Assembly (NCBI GenBank): GCA_008360955.1
Contig: LUCM01000658.1
Location: 28,404 to 92,403 of the forward strand
Origin: Fasciolopsis buskii
Lineage: Eukaryota; Platyhelminthes; Trematoda; Plagiorchiida; Fasciolidae
Direction of reading: 5' to 3'
DNA: 64,000 nucleotides
Shown here one piece after another: positions 48,401 to 60,400 of this stretch (positions are counted from its first letter, which is position 1; each line of letters begins with the position of its first letter). A program made the translations under genes and the position numbers. The notes under the pieces are model-generated. The model saw nothing but the letters and a program-made list of their open reading frames with translations, was not told the origin of the DNA and did no database searches.

Positions 48401-51400
48401 AGGATGAAATGGAACGAATTATCTGGGCGAGCTCCGAATTTCTGCAGTTTGGCCGTCAACAAGGATGGAGGTTTGCCCACCATCACTTGGTTTTTCTTCA
48501 AATCTGCCACATTGTTTCCTTTCCAGGCATGACAACCCCCAGACTCTCACGTCGGTGTTTTCACCCCGAGGTTCATTTGCTTACCACTACTTACCGTCGT
48601 TCTAACCAGAAGCAGGTCGAGCAAAATATCGAATTGATCCAACGTGCCTTCAAACGACTGGACGGGACTTTCTGTTGTACGACAGTCGACGCTCATCACT
48701 GAGCTATAGATTTTACCGGCGTCAAAGCAAGAGTGGAAAGGACAAGACTGATCTATCACATTCAAAATCTGGGCAAAATCGAATATGCGATAGTGCTCCG
48801 AAAAAATGGGCACAGAAGAAATGTTAACAATTGAGGAAGGTTGATAAGCTGAGGACTAATCTTGATGTTATTGTTCATCTCTACCGCCATATATATATAT
48901 AGTATTGATTCATTCGCTGAGCTGGGCAATTTGGTTGCTAACGTTTCATCATCAGTGCTATGATCTTGAGGCGAGCATCTGGTTGCCATCGTCCGCTTAA
49001 ATGGGTCAACTAGCCCTTAGTCCGTGCTGATGGCTTGCTCTGGATGAAGTGGCAGGGTAGAGGTGCTGGTAAGTTGTATTTTTATTGTGAATGACATAAT
49101 GTTAATAGCGCAGCGTTGTTGGTAGATGTTATACGCCAATGTTTTTAGTATACTGGTAGGTTGCTTCGTTTACCTTTGTCTACTGCTGACATGTGGGCTG
49201 AATCAGTGTCCCTTTCTACTGGCTTGTGATGATCGGTCTTTCGACCGTTAACCACCGACCACCCATGAACCATGCACGGGCGTGGAAAATTACGAGACAA
49301 TTCGATGGACATACGCTGCGTATTATGATTTCAGATGACAATCGAAGACGAGAAAAAAATACAAATCGGTAATAGTTAAACATGGAATAGGACGAATTGA
49401 GGTAGCCATAGATCGTCAAACAGCAAACACTAAAACTAAAAGGAGGGCCTCACTTGCTCAAAAGCTCAAAATAATAACGAGCAATAAAGAAGCCACAAAG
49501 TGCAACCTATGGATCAAAGGTTCGTCACACCGGGCTATCACCGAAGAAGAAAAAGAACTACTAATCAAAGGACTAAACTTCAATGTTAACGAAGCCAATA
49601 AGAAGGAGTACCTGGCTGAATAAGAACATACATTCAAGATCACCGGAATCTCTGACGAAACAAAGCAGCAAATCCGACACTCCGTCGTCCCGGCGCTCAC
49701 GCGTAACATACAAACGACAACGATCTCGAAACCGGAAGAAACAGCTCTACAAAAACTGGAAGAAGAACCGGATATAATTATCCTTCCGGCAGACAAGGAA
49801 TGGGTCACAGTCATTATGGACAAGGTAGAGTACATAGAAAAAGCAAAAACATTGCTACAGTATATGTCGAACTATCGAGAAATCAACGACGATCCAACCC
49901 AACTGCTTGCGACGAAAATCAACCCAACAGTAAAACGATTACAAGGACTAAATCAGATAAGCAAGGAAGAGCGCTGGAGGATGAAGGTCAATGACTCAAA
50001 CATCGCACAGTTCTATGGACTACCGAAAATCCACAAAGAAGGAATACTCCTGGGACCAATGGTCGCACTATCGGGAACGCTAACCTGGTCAAAAGCCTAT
50101 GGAAACGACTGAAACCGCTCATCAGAGGACATTCAATCGGCAATCCCTTGCAATTCTTGGAAAAAATTAACGGGAAAACATTAAAGAGGATGAAAACATG
50201 ATCTCATTCGGCGTCGTGTCTCTTTTCACATCAATACCTCTAGATCTGGCAAGACAGACACTACAAGAACTTCTAGAACACCAATGAAGCGAACAACTAA
50301 GGTCGAGCAGTGTATGCGAATAAGTAGAATTATGTTTGCGAACATGCTTCAAGTTCGAGGGTACTTTTTACGAACCCAATGGGCTCACCAATATCTGGCT
50401 TCATTGCACAGACAGTGATGCAGAAACCAGAGAAGACCATCTTGCTGGACATCAAACCAAAGCTGTGGCAGCGTCATGTTGACGATATGTTCGTAGTCGT
50501 TAAACGATCTGAACTATAACGAACTGATATCAACGGAATTTTCAAGGAAATTAAGTTCACTATGGATAGGAAACATGATAACAGTATACAGTTTCACACT
50601 TTCAAAGCAACCACCTAACACGCCAGAGGGATGCTGCCACAAGACACTTTTCAAAAGAGCACAATCCCACTGCAGTAGTGCGAAAGGAAGAAAACAAGAA
50701 AAACACCTGATTCAAATGCCTCTGCACAACGATTACACAGGAAGCACCAAAAAACAGTACCGAGAGACGATCGCCAAACAGACCAAAACCCCAACGTCCT
50801 GTCGTATATCAAGCATATCTTTGAACATGACAAAAAGATTGCTCAAGCCTCGTGGAATTAAAGTAACGCACAGGCCAACAAAAACGCTAAGAAAGATTTC
50901 ACTGAGGACCAAGGCAACTTCCTAGCATCTTTACCCTACCACTTCATCCAGAGCAAGCAATCAACACAGACTAAGGACTAGGCGACCCATTTAAGCGGAT
51001 AATGGCAACTAGTCAGTGAACTTGTGACAGACAGGGAACCCATGTGCTTAATAAGGGTTGTTTAAAACTTATCATCATTCGTTCGTTTCCACGCAGTATA
51101 GAAATTTCGAGGGCAATGAAGACGTTGCAGCACTCCGTGGAATACAAAGTAAAACTGCCTGGACAAAATAAAATAATGTACCTCGAATATTCGGGAGGGG
51201 GAAAGCTTGTGATGCAATCATTTTAGGGTAACGGCAATTCGATTCAGCGTCAAAGATAGCCCGAAAGTCTTCAAAGGGGCCTTTATCGAGAACTGGTGAG
51301 AGCCAAGACACATGCAATGTGGTCTCTTCCTGAGGTTTTAACTGAGGCTTGGTTACCTCGTTATTCTGATTCAAGGCTGTCCATTTTGGGAACCCATAAC

Positions 51401-54400
51401 GAGATCGCAAATACGAAAAAGTAATTTTTTAGTTTGACGATTGTGGGCGTACTAGAACTGCGACTTCAGAACCCTCATACTAGGTCCGCGGTGTCTCGTA
51501 GCGCTCCAGAAGTGGGATGGAGTTGAACATTTATCCTGATGGCTTAACCAGTCTCAGCTACACAACTTGTAGTCAACTAGCTGGAGAGACAAAAATTGTG
51601 ATCGAGAGTGAAAAATGAGAAGAAATGAACTAAAGTTACAGGTTGCCTGTGAGAAATTGTACAAACCTGTAATATTCACACATTCTGGATCGCCCCCGAC
51701 TCCCTGCACAAGAGCAATTGCACTTGGAACGATATCACTGAACGCCTCGCCAAATGTCAGCGCGCCCATATACGCCTCGGGCATCCCGGTCAAATAGGCC
51801 ACAAAAGTCACTGACGAGGTGCAGTCGACCAGTGAAGAGCACAGAGCAAGAGATAGCAGACCAACACTATGTTTTTCGGAGGATATGCCCGGTAGAAACA
51901 GGGCTGTCTGTGAACATTTGGGAGATAAAATGGATAAATCAACTGGTTGGGAGGAAGCTAGCGATTGTGGGATAAAACTGATTGTGTTCGAGTAAGAAGA
52001 CATCATACCAGAGCCAACTCAACAATTCAGATTATTCTACTGGATTGAGGGGCAGTTTTAGATGACTGCTTAAGAGGATAAATTTCAGTGAGATTAGCCA
52101 CAACATGTAAAAATGAGTTGGGGCGACGTCCGGGTCTGCTGAACAAAAATACTCTGCAATTCAAGAAAACTAATACCAGATAGGACCCATTTCTGCATTC
52201 CCTTTTACCATCTTCAGCGACTGATTTCCTCATTATCGTTGACATGAGAACATCGATGATGGTTTGCAATGCCAGGATCCTCGACCTTTCTGTTAAGACA
52301 AATTGTCCCGAGTCAGTTTCATTATCTCTAGCAATAAAATATATTTGCTTTCGAATCACTGTTCAAAACTCAGTGGTTCCATTGGCCGTAGTAACTGTCA
52401 ATCCTCAGTGATCGCTAATCCGAAAAATAATTGCTTGGGCCACTTCATTAGGCACGAACGAATTCATGAATTCGCTGTCGGGAGTCTGTCACACGTGCAT
52501 TTGTTGATCCAGAAATTTCGATCGAGATTCTGAACGAGCTGTGTTTGCGCAGCCTATGAGCTGTATAGACGATGAGTCAAAGAATATAAGCTGTCTCTAG
52601 TTGATGGATCAGTTAATATCCATTTTCGGGATACTCAATAAAGACTACTTCACTTGATCGCGAATGGATTCTCGGAGGGGATAAGCTGGGTTCATAAATG
52701 CTCATAAAGTTCCCTGGGTGTCTGGTACCAAAGAAACGACCCCGGCATCACTAGGCTTTTTTCTCGAGTGTACTTCTCTATCCTTTGCACAACCAAATGT
52801 GTGTCGACTTGCAATTTCGCCTATAGTGCATGATATATATATATATATATATATCATCAGAATCGAATCTGTAGCATATATATATATATGGCAAAAACAG
52901 ACATCAGTCCAATGCAACAACAATTAAATAAAGTTATACGTAAAAAAGGATTCAAGAAGGAAAAGAAAATAGGCGGGAGGAAAACAGATTTTGTTCTAAT
53001 ACTTTTTGTTCCGTTTTCGATGTCTTTTCCAGGTTATCATCATCATCATCACCAATCGAGGCCAAAGCCGAAAGTAGATTATTCATATCTTTACACCAAG
53101 TCATAGCCTAGTCGACGCGTCACTTCTTTCAGCCTTGCCCAACACGTACCAGAAGAGCACGAAAAAGTATACGACGGGCAGGCATACGCAATACGTGTTC
53201 AGGCCACCGAAGGAAATGTAGAGCGATCACCTTAAGGAGAGATTTTGTGCACCCGTCAAACAATGATGCACCTTATCACTGAAAACCCAATATTCCCAAC
53301 AGACTCGAGCAACGCTTTGGAGACTTCGGCGATCGAACACAGTCACCGGGCAGAAAAAGAAACATTTAGAACGCAAGAATGCCAGTGACTGCAATACTGA
53401 GTCATATCCTCATTAATTTACAAATGTCTTTTTGGGGAGTCATGCGGACCCAAGTAAGGTAACCTAACTGGACCTACAGGAGCCGGTCTGCTGGCCAAGA
53501 TCTTCATGTATTTCTGTTATGATAATATCTGACTACCTCGACCCACCTTCCATTCATCACTTGCATCCAGGATCAGCGCTGAACGAGACAGTCGTTTTGT
53601 GGGGATATGCAAAATGTCCCAACCAACTTATTCGATTCAAATTCAGTGTCTTTTCTAAAGACTATATCCTACAGCCCAGTACCTTACGCCTAACCTGTTA
53701 CTGACTGAATTTTACTATATCCTACCCAATAGCAAGAAGAAAACGATGTTTAAACATCGTTTGAAGCCGTATAGCAACGCCTACTTCACTGTTGCTGTGT
53801 ATATAAGACCAAAGCACCACCTGTCTCAAATTGGTGAATGCTAGCCGAGCAAGACGATTTTTCCGACACAACTGCAGATGAGACACAAATATCCAAGCAA
53901 TTAAATCTATTCACCTCATCCAGTTGTTCCCTTGCAAGAACATCGTTTGGCTTTGAGCTAATCCAGCCCTGCAATAACAGTTTACGCTTCCAAGGTGCAA
54001 AATGCATTGCAAACTTGCATACACTATGGTGCAGACGATCGAGAAAAACTTTCAACTTGAATCTTCACTAAGAAGCATAACAACGTCCGCACATGATAAG
54101 TCAGACAGCTTCTTGCCTGAGGAAATATCAATTCCACTACTTTCACTATAGCATAGAGCAACTTCTACCACCATCCCAAAGATAAAATTGAAAAGAAAAA
54201 GGGAAAAGGGACTACCATGAGGAATGCCACTTCTCATAGTGAACTCGGATGAAAGGCCGTCGCAAGCATGAACTCCGCTTCGACTGTGTGATTCCGAAAT
54301 GAATTTGTCTGACACAATCTTCAATTAGACGGCATCACACAACTGCAAGGCCGACTGAGTCGAACGCCGCGCTCAGAAAGACAAAGATAATAGGCCTATT

Positions 54401-57400
54401 GAACATATGCCCATGTTTGAAGATTTGTCACAGCGCATTTTTGATCAGCAACAACCCCGAACAGGTCGAAAACCGGATTAAGTAACAGTTTCGTGAGCAC
54501 CAACTAATCGTAATTCTGATGCAGTATTCAAGAAGCTGACATTTTAGTGGTTTCCAAATAGACTTATCAACTGTCTGGTAAATCGGTATACTCACTGATT
54601 ATTAGGAATCTGTTCCCTTACCCAGAGTGACCTCAAGAGTTTTGTTAACGCAGATGTTAGCAAGCCGTCAATTTCCTTGAAGAAGGACAGAGAAAGACCA
54701 CCTGTGTCAGCTGCTATGATATGTAGAAAGACCTATCTCCCGAATATGATCTCCATTTCTGAAAGAGAACTACAATTTGGTTGCATTTTTTTCGCCAGCA
54801 CGCATAAGTGGAACGCCCACAATGGAGCCAGGACAAGTAGACTGTTTCCAAAAGCGCACATCCCACCGCTTAATCCGACGGCCCGGAGAATGAAGCAATA
54901 AGCCTACAGATTCCTTAATTACTCCGCTTAACTTTGTCTTTGTTGGATCGCTACTCCTTACCACTCAAAAAATGCGATTATTACGATTACGAAAGCTTAT
55001 CCACGAAATTCGAGTGTAAGTGAGTTAATCAAATAATCTGACTGCCAATTCAGCGGTGGTGACTAGGACGATTAAAGCAAGGCAGTAGTGCACTTCCGTC
55101 GAATAATTTCTAAGTATCACCGGAAGCACAATAATGCAGACAAATATCAAGTTTTTTCATATTAAATGGAGGTAAATAAGCAGTCAACTCTTCTGAAGAG
55201 TTACAAGGCTGGTGGACAGGTTGGGTTATCCACATTCGTTTTTAACGATAACGGGAACCTTTAACAAAAACGCTAACGAAATTCCGAAAGCCTGTCGGGG
55301 AAAGATAGTATGTTCAGAAGGCGAGACATGAGTCACTGACTTTGCCGAGTTACAGTCAACGAAACAGATCCTTTTGTGAAAACTACGAAGAAAATGTTTG
55401 GACAAGTGTCTTATCTGAAATGTTTGCAGCAATGATTCGCCACCCACTACCTAGTACTCGCGAGAGGTCCTTGGGCGGAATTAGTTCGTTTTCGACCCGA
55501 TCGGGGTTGCGTAGATCGTTTGTTCAACCTGCAGCAAATACCAGGGCACGTGTATGAAGCAAGTAGGTTTTGCCAATTTGGCAGTCGTTTCACCATGTGC
55601 TCGTACCTCGGACGAAGTGCTTAACACATACAAGAGGTCCGATCGGCTTTTATCAATTGTCATGCGTATTCCTTTCGCGGACACCGGAAGATGCTATCCG
55701 CAGGCGGGTTGGAAGCAATACTTACTAAAATAACTCTGTGCTTTTCACAGAAGGATCTTTCATCTTGTAAATCGGCGTAATCACCGATGCACACCAATCG
55801 CCAGATATTGGCTCCTTTTCCAAGTCAATCCATGCTCACCACTGCTTCCAATCATTTCTCAAGCTCTTGGTCAGTTGACACTTCAGGGTTTCACACATTT
55901 CATTGCCTGTAGTATCCGGAGGGACAGATGTGCGAGCATTAAACAGATGATATCCATCTCTTCTGAGGCGTACGCCGTCTAGAGTCCTACGTGGCAGTTG
56001 CCACCAAGTGCAGAACTTCTTTTATCTACTTCCAATGTTCGATCATATTCCACTGATCCGGCAAAGCTTACTAGAAGAGGCGCATGAACCGATCAGATGG
56101 CCACCGACCCATGTGGAATGATTCTGCTGTCTTGCAGAACGCGCTTGGCCTCCCAAAGGCTAGATGTGCATCCTCGAATAAAAAGGCTTACTCTAGAGCG
56201 GGCGACCGAGTAATACAACACCTACTACGCATACCATGATAATAAATGATCTTCCTACGGGTGTTTTTCGCTCTTCTCTGATTTGTAAATGCGGCCTCCC
56301 ATCGCGTTACTCATCCTCACATCCAATTTTTTTACATCCTTCGGAAACTGCAGTCGGCTTTGCTAGCGGCAGTGTCCTGTTCCTGTTCTCTCACTCTCTC
56401 CCCCAGATAGCATTTAAATCTGCTGTTAACCGAGCAACAGGGCAGGCTGTTCTCCGAGGCATATATTTAGTTTAGTTCATTTAGAACAATCATTGACATT
56501 ACACGAACGTTCGGTGTTATCTCGTAGCACCGAATAACAATGAAAGAAAAATCGTGAATCCATAAAACATGAAGATCATAGAGAGACGGAAATATGCTGA
56601 ATGCAAGAATACCATGGACAATAGCGCCTAACTATACCGCCTAGGGTCTCCATCTATTGTGGGAGAATCTCGTGGTAGTCTACTTTGACCTATTCGGAAA
56701 AGTTCACTGGTTGAGTTTTTCATACCTTTCCGGGGAACACCGCACATCGAGAGAGATTTGCGTGTCATATTCAACTCAATTCATCCAAATTCAGTGCTTG
56801 CTCGGTTGATAGAGTTTTACTACGCAATACTCAGCCTCACCTCGAAATTGCCAAGGAAATTCTCATATCAGACGTCGGTGTCCAAACGCTGACAATCATC
56901 GTACACTGTCTATCTTCCACTGGCATGTTTGAGTGGTATAGCAGGACCGATTTTTATGCTACAGTGCAAACTCGACCTTCGGTCGATAAGTTCATGCCAC
57001 ACGGACGACATGAATGTCTTAAACTGCCAATCGAGCCTTCTGTACACGCAAAAGCGCTCCCAATGGTATGAGACTATCAGGTGAGATGCAACTGTCTAAG
57101 TGACGAAACTCATTGATTTTACCCAACTGCTTTCCACGAAGAACACATTTTGGTTTCACGCAAATCCAGTTCGGCAAAAGCATTTCGTACGTTTATTGTC
57201 GTTCAGACAGCAGAGAAGAGCATGTGAACCGCCTGGGTCTTCAATTAGGAGCAGTAAGTCGTTCGCGCATTGTAAGACAGGCGTTTTAATTCCAGGACAA
57301 ATATCAATGCCACTCTATTCAGATGAGAATAGGGATGGTTTCACTATCACCTCAATTAGGAAGTTTAAGAGGAACACGTTAGGGGAGACATTTTGGTGGT

Positions 57401-60400
57401 TTGGAGTGAATTCGAATGAAAAATCGCTACAATCGTGGACTGTTCGCGCACAGGAATTAAGAGAATGAATTTTTCTGCCACACCTGTGATGGATCTGTTG
57501 TAACAGCCCATCGGACAATTGCCGGAATAGCTATGGGGTTGGCTGACTTTGAGGGACAGATAAATTATGCTTGGAAGTCCTCCCCCCAGCGTACAAGACG
57601 TCGGTGCTGGTTATGTATAAGCGAGCCATCAGCTTTACAGGTCGTTTTGCTCACACCCAATGCTTTCCTACCAGAAGATCGGATGAGGTGAAACATTGCG
57701 GGAACTTCCCATAGCGGCGGCATGTTCTATCTCCAAAGCTCGTTGAGACCAGGTGTTGCAACTCTTAGGCAAGCTTGCATTCCTTCACGTCTTTTTAGGG
57801 CCGTGCTTCATTGTTCTCACTATCAGCCGAGATGGATTGGCGTGCGTCAAGAAGGCGCATAGATTCAGGAGAAACCCAGGGTATCACAACACGACACGAA
57901 CCAGAGTAGCACGACCAGACTGGAGTTGGAGAGCTACAGTTCAAGTGGTCACCCGAGAGAATCAGACGAACGCAGCTAGTGAGGAGCCCAGAAGACCGAG
58001 TTCGACAATTGCTAAGGTGGACCTGGAATGCTCAAATGACACTGTGAGCTGGGCACACTAAGTAATGAACAGTTTAGCGACATTTTAGCTCCCAGAATTA
58101 GATTCCGCGAACCAACATAAAACCAACGAGATCCCGACTTAGTGGGCTTCTCGCATCATCCAGAAATCTAACATGTCCTCCGGATGTTCTTTGGTTCCGT
58201 TGTTTACTTCACTGGGAAGAAACTTGGAATACTAGTGAGGTGCATGAACCGGTTTAGTTGCAGTGTTACTGGGATTCAATCTGCTTAAAATCAGACACTT
58301 ATTTGTTTGTTACACGTTTGGCAACCGTATCACGTTAGTTTATCTTGTCCTAGGATCTACCTGGCAGACGAAAGCTTACCGGTGTCACTTTGGTTGTTAG
58401 CCTCTCACAAGGATTCAAACTCTAATTGGATGGTCCATTATCTAGAATCCATAGACAACTTCCATTGTATAAAATAGTCGTAAATTACAGTTTAATCAAA
58501 TCAACTGTTAAAAACTTGTTAAAATTCGATTTAAATCCATCCATCGGTGGCTACGGGTCAATAAAAAGTTTTAAATGCCTGGGTGAGATTTTGATAAAAT
58601 GCAAAAAAGCTCACCTTCCAGAAGCTGGCCAATAAAATGCAAGATAAAAATCCTACTGTGAGAATGGTGTAATTTGCCAAGCATTCCGGTGGTTGAAGGC
58701 AACCCGCACAGAATCCAGGACCTGAGGAACGACAGATTTTCGTCAGAGGAACGTATGCTAAGGGTCCCAGATTAGCTATCTGTTAGATAAAGGGCATGGG
58801 TATAAATAATCATCGGATATTATGCTTTTCACATAGTGGCATTATTTACATGGTAGTCATGTATATCAATGTTTCACAAATTAGTAGGCAATCCAGATGA
58901 CGGATTACTACAAAACTCAGCAAGCAGCCACATACACATTAGTAACAAAAATGCCACATGATCCAAATCTTCAGAACATGATATCATGAGCTCACTGAAT
59001 CGAAGCAAAACATAAAGCCCATGTGTTATACATTTTCCTTTGTTTTGCGTGCAGAAATTCATAATCATTTTAGAGCTTAGATGTCTCCAAGCTGATTAAA
59101 CTCTATTCCATACCGACTTCTTTGTTCCATCAACCTCGTCTGGGAAGCCTGCGTGCTCAGTACAATCCAAACAACTTGAATTATGGAGCACATCTTTCGG
59201 TCGGATCGCTTCAGTGCACACTCCTACTAGCCAGAGGAAGCCAACTACAGCATTTACTAGAAAACTATATCCGATAGCTGCATCTGCACAGCGGATACGC
59301 TCCAGGTTAAAAAACAACGCCATATAATTATGTTGCCCCGCATACCTACAACCACATTGTGGACTGCCGGGGTTGCGATAAAGAAATTGCAAATCTAGAA
59401 AACTAGTACACATAATCGAAAAACGATATCTTTGCGAAAAACAGGCTACCAAAAACGAGGTAAGGAAAAGGATGGACTCTTGAATAATAACTTAAAAAAC
59501 AGAACTTTCTACGCGGATTGCAAATTCAAGTCCGGTAGTGCTGGACAGCGTCCACAAAAAGTCATTGTGACATGAATTCAGGACTCGGAATCTGGCCAAA
59601 CCCGTCAAAGACTGTTGGAGGAAAATAAATTGGGATCAAGTTATTTACAAACTTATTCTAAAGCAATTTACATTTTAATCTACGGAACTGGCTGCCTCTT
59701 CCTTAGTATCAGTCAAAAACGCTGATCCCCCTGATCACACTGACTCTGGTCTCATTAATACGCCTGCATTTTACAACATCCGATTATTTTTGTTTCAACT
59801 AATCACCTAACAGAAAATTGGCAAACTAAAGAAGCAACCTAAACCTTGTGGAAAAAAGGACAATTTTTATCAGGTATGTGGATGATCGCTTCAGATGAAC
59901 ACAAGGTACCCAAGACACTTCCGTGACTGTCGATTGGCTCTTTTAATGCCATTGCCGCAACCATCAGGTCATTTCAGGTTAGAAAACATACATGATGCCA
60001 ACACAATAACATATAAATGAGAATTCAAAAAAGAGGGACAAATGAAGAGAAAATAACAAAACATAATAAACCAATTGCTATTCTTATGTTTTCGCCATAC
60101 ACATTTTGTGATTTTTTGGTTAATATCGGGTTGTTCTTAGGAGAGACAAGTTCAACAGGCAGGCCATAGAGCATTCGAGCCACTGAATTCAATTCTGAGC
60201 CAAATCTCTCGGCGTATTCAACCAATAGCATACCTCATCTCGTAAATTACAACCTGGAGGCAAGAAGCACCAACCGAGGTCAAAGCCGAAGCTAACTTCT
60301 TCATACCTCTTCGCCAAGTCATAGCCAGACCGCCAAGTCATAGCCAGACCGCCAAGTTGCTCCTTTTAGTCTTACCCATTACTTGCAAAAACAGCACGAA

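Larger units (their letters stand above)
48889..51033 (+). mobile_element. Penelope-like element with inverted terminal repeats, no GIY-YIG domain
   Basis: The core reads in Penelope order: [18 protein letters not shown], a TAA near 49,621, [31 protein letters not shown], then after a frameshift [48 protein letters not shown] and the C-terminal linker [19 protein letters not shown]. The first catalytic Asp (SFDV) is Gly, while the VDD pair remains. The linker runs straight into the terminal repeat, with no GIY-YIG nuclease. An 83-bp sequence at 50,930-51,012 is repeated in reverse at about 48,980-49,061 with roughly 10 mismatches, as in Penelope pseudo-LTRs. A short TA tract abuts the left end at 48,889. 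The element is dead, and lies in transporter intron 3. Confidence 0.82.

Noticed and set aside
48319..48702. 127-codon + strand ORF as a gene
   Set aside because: No domain, no homologous copy, and it lies against transporter exon 4 and its intron.
51250..51410. Open minus-strand frame beside exon 3 as coding
   Set aside because: It is downstream of a good donor at 51,666, and exon 3 to exon 4 phase closes without it.
59096..59452. Hydrophobic minus-strand frame as an extra transporter exon
   Set aside because: The acceptor phase does not fit, and the exon at 58,779-58,615 supplies the expected TM2-TM3 residues in phase 0.
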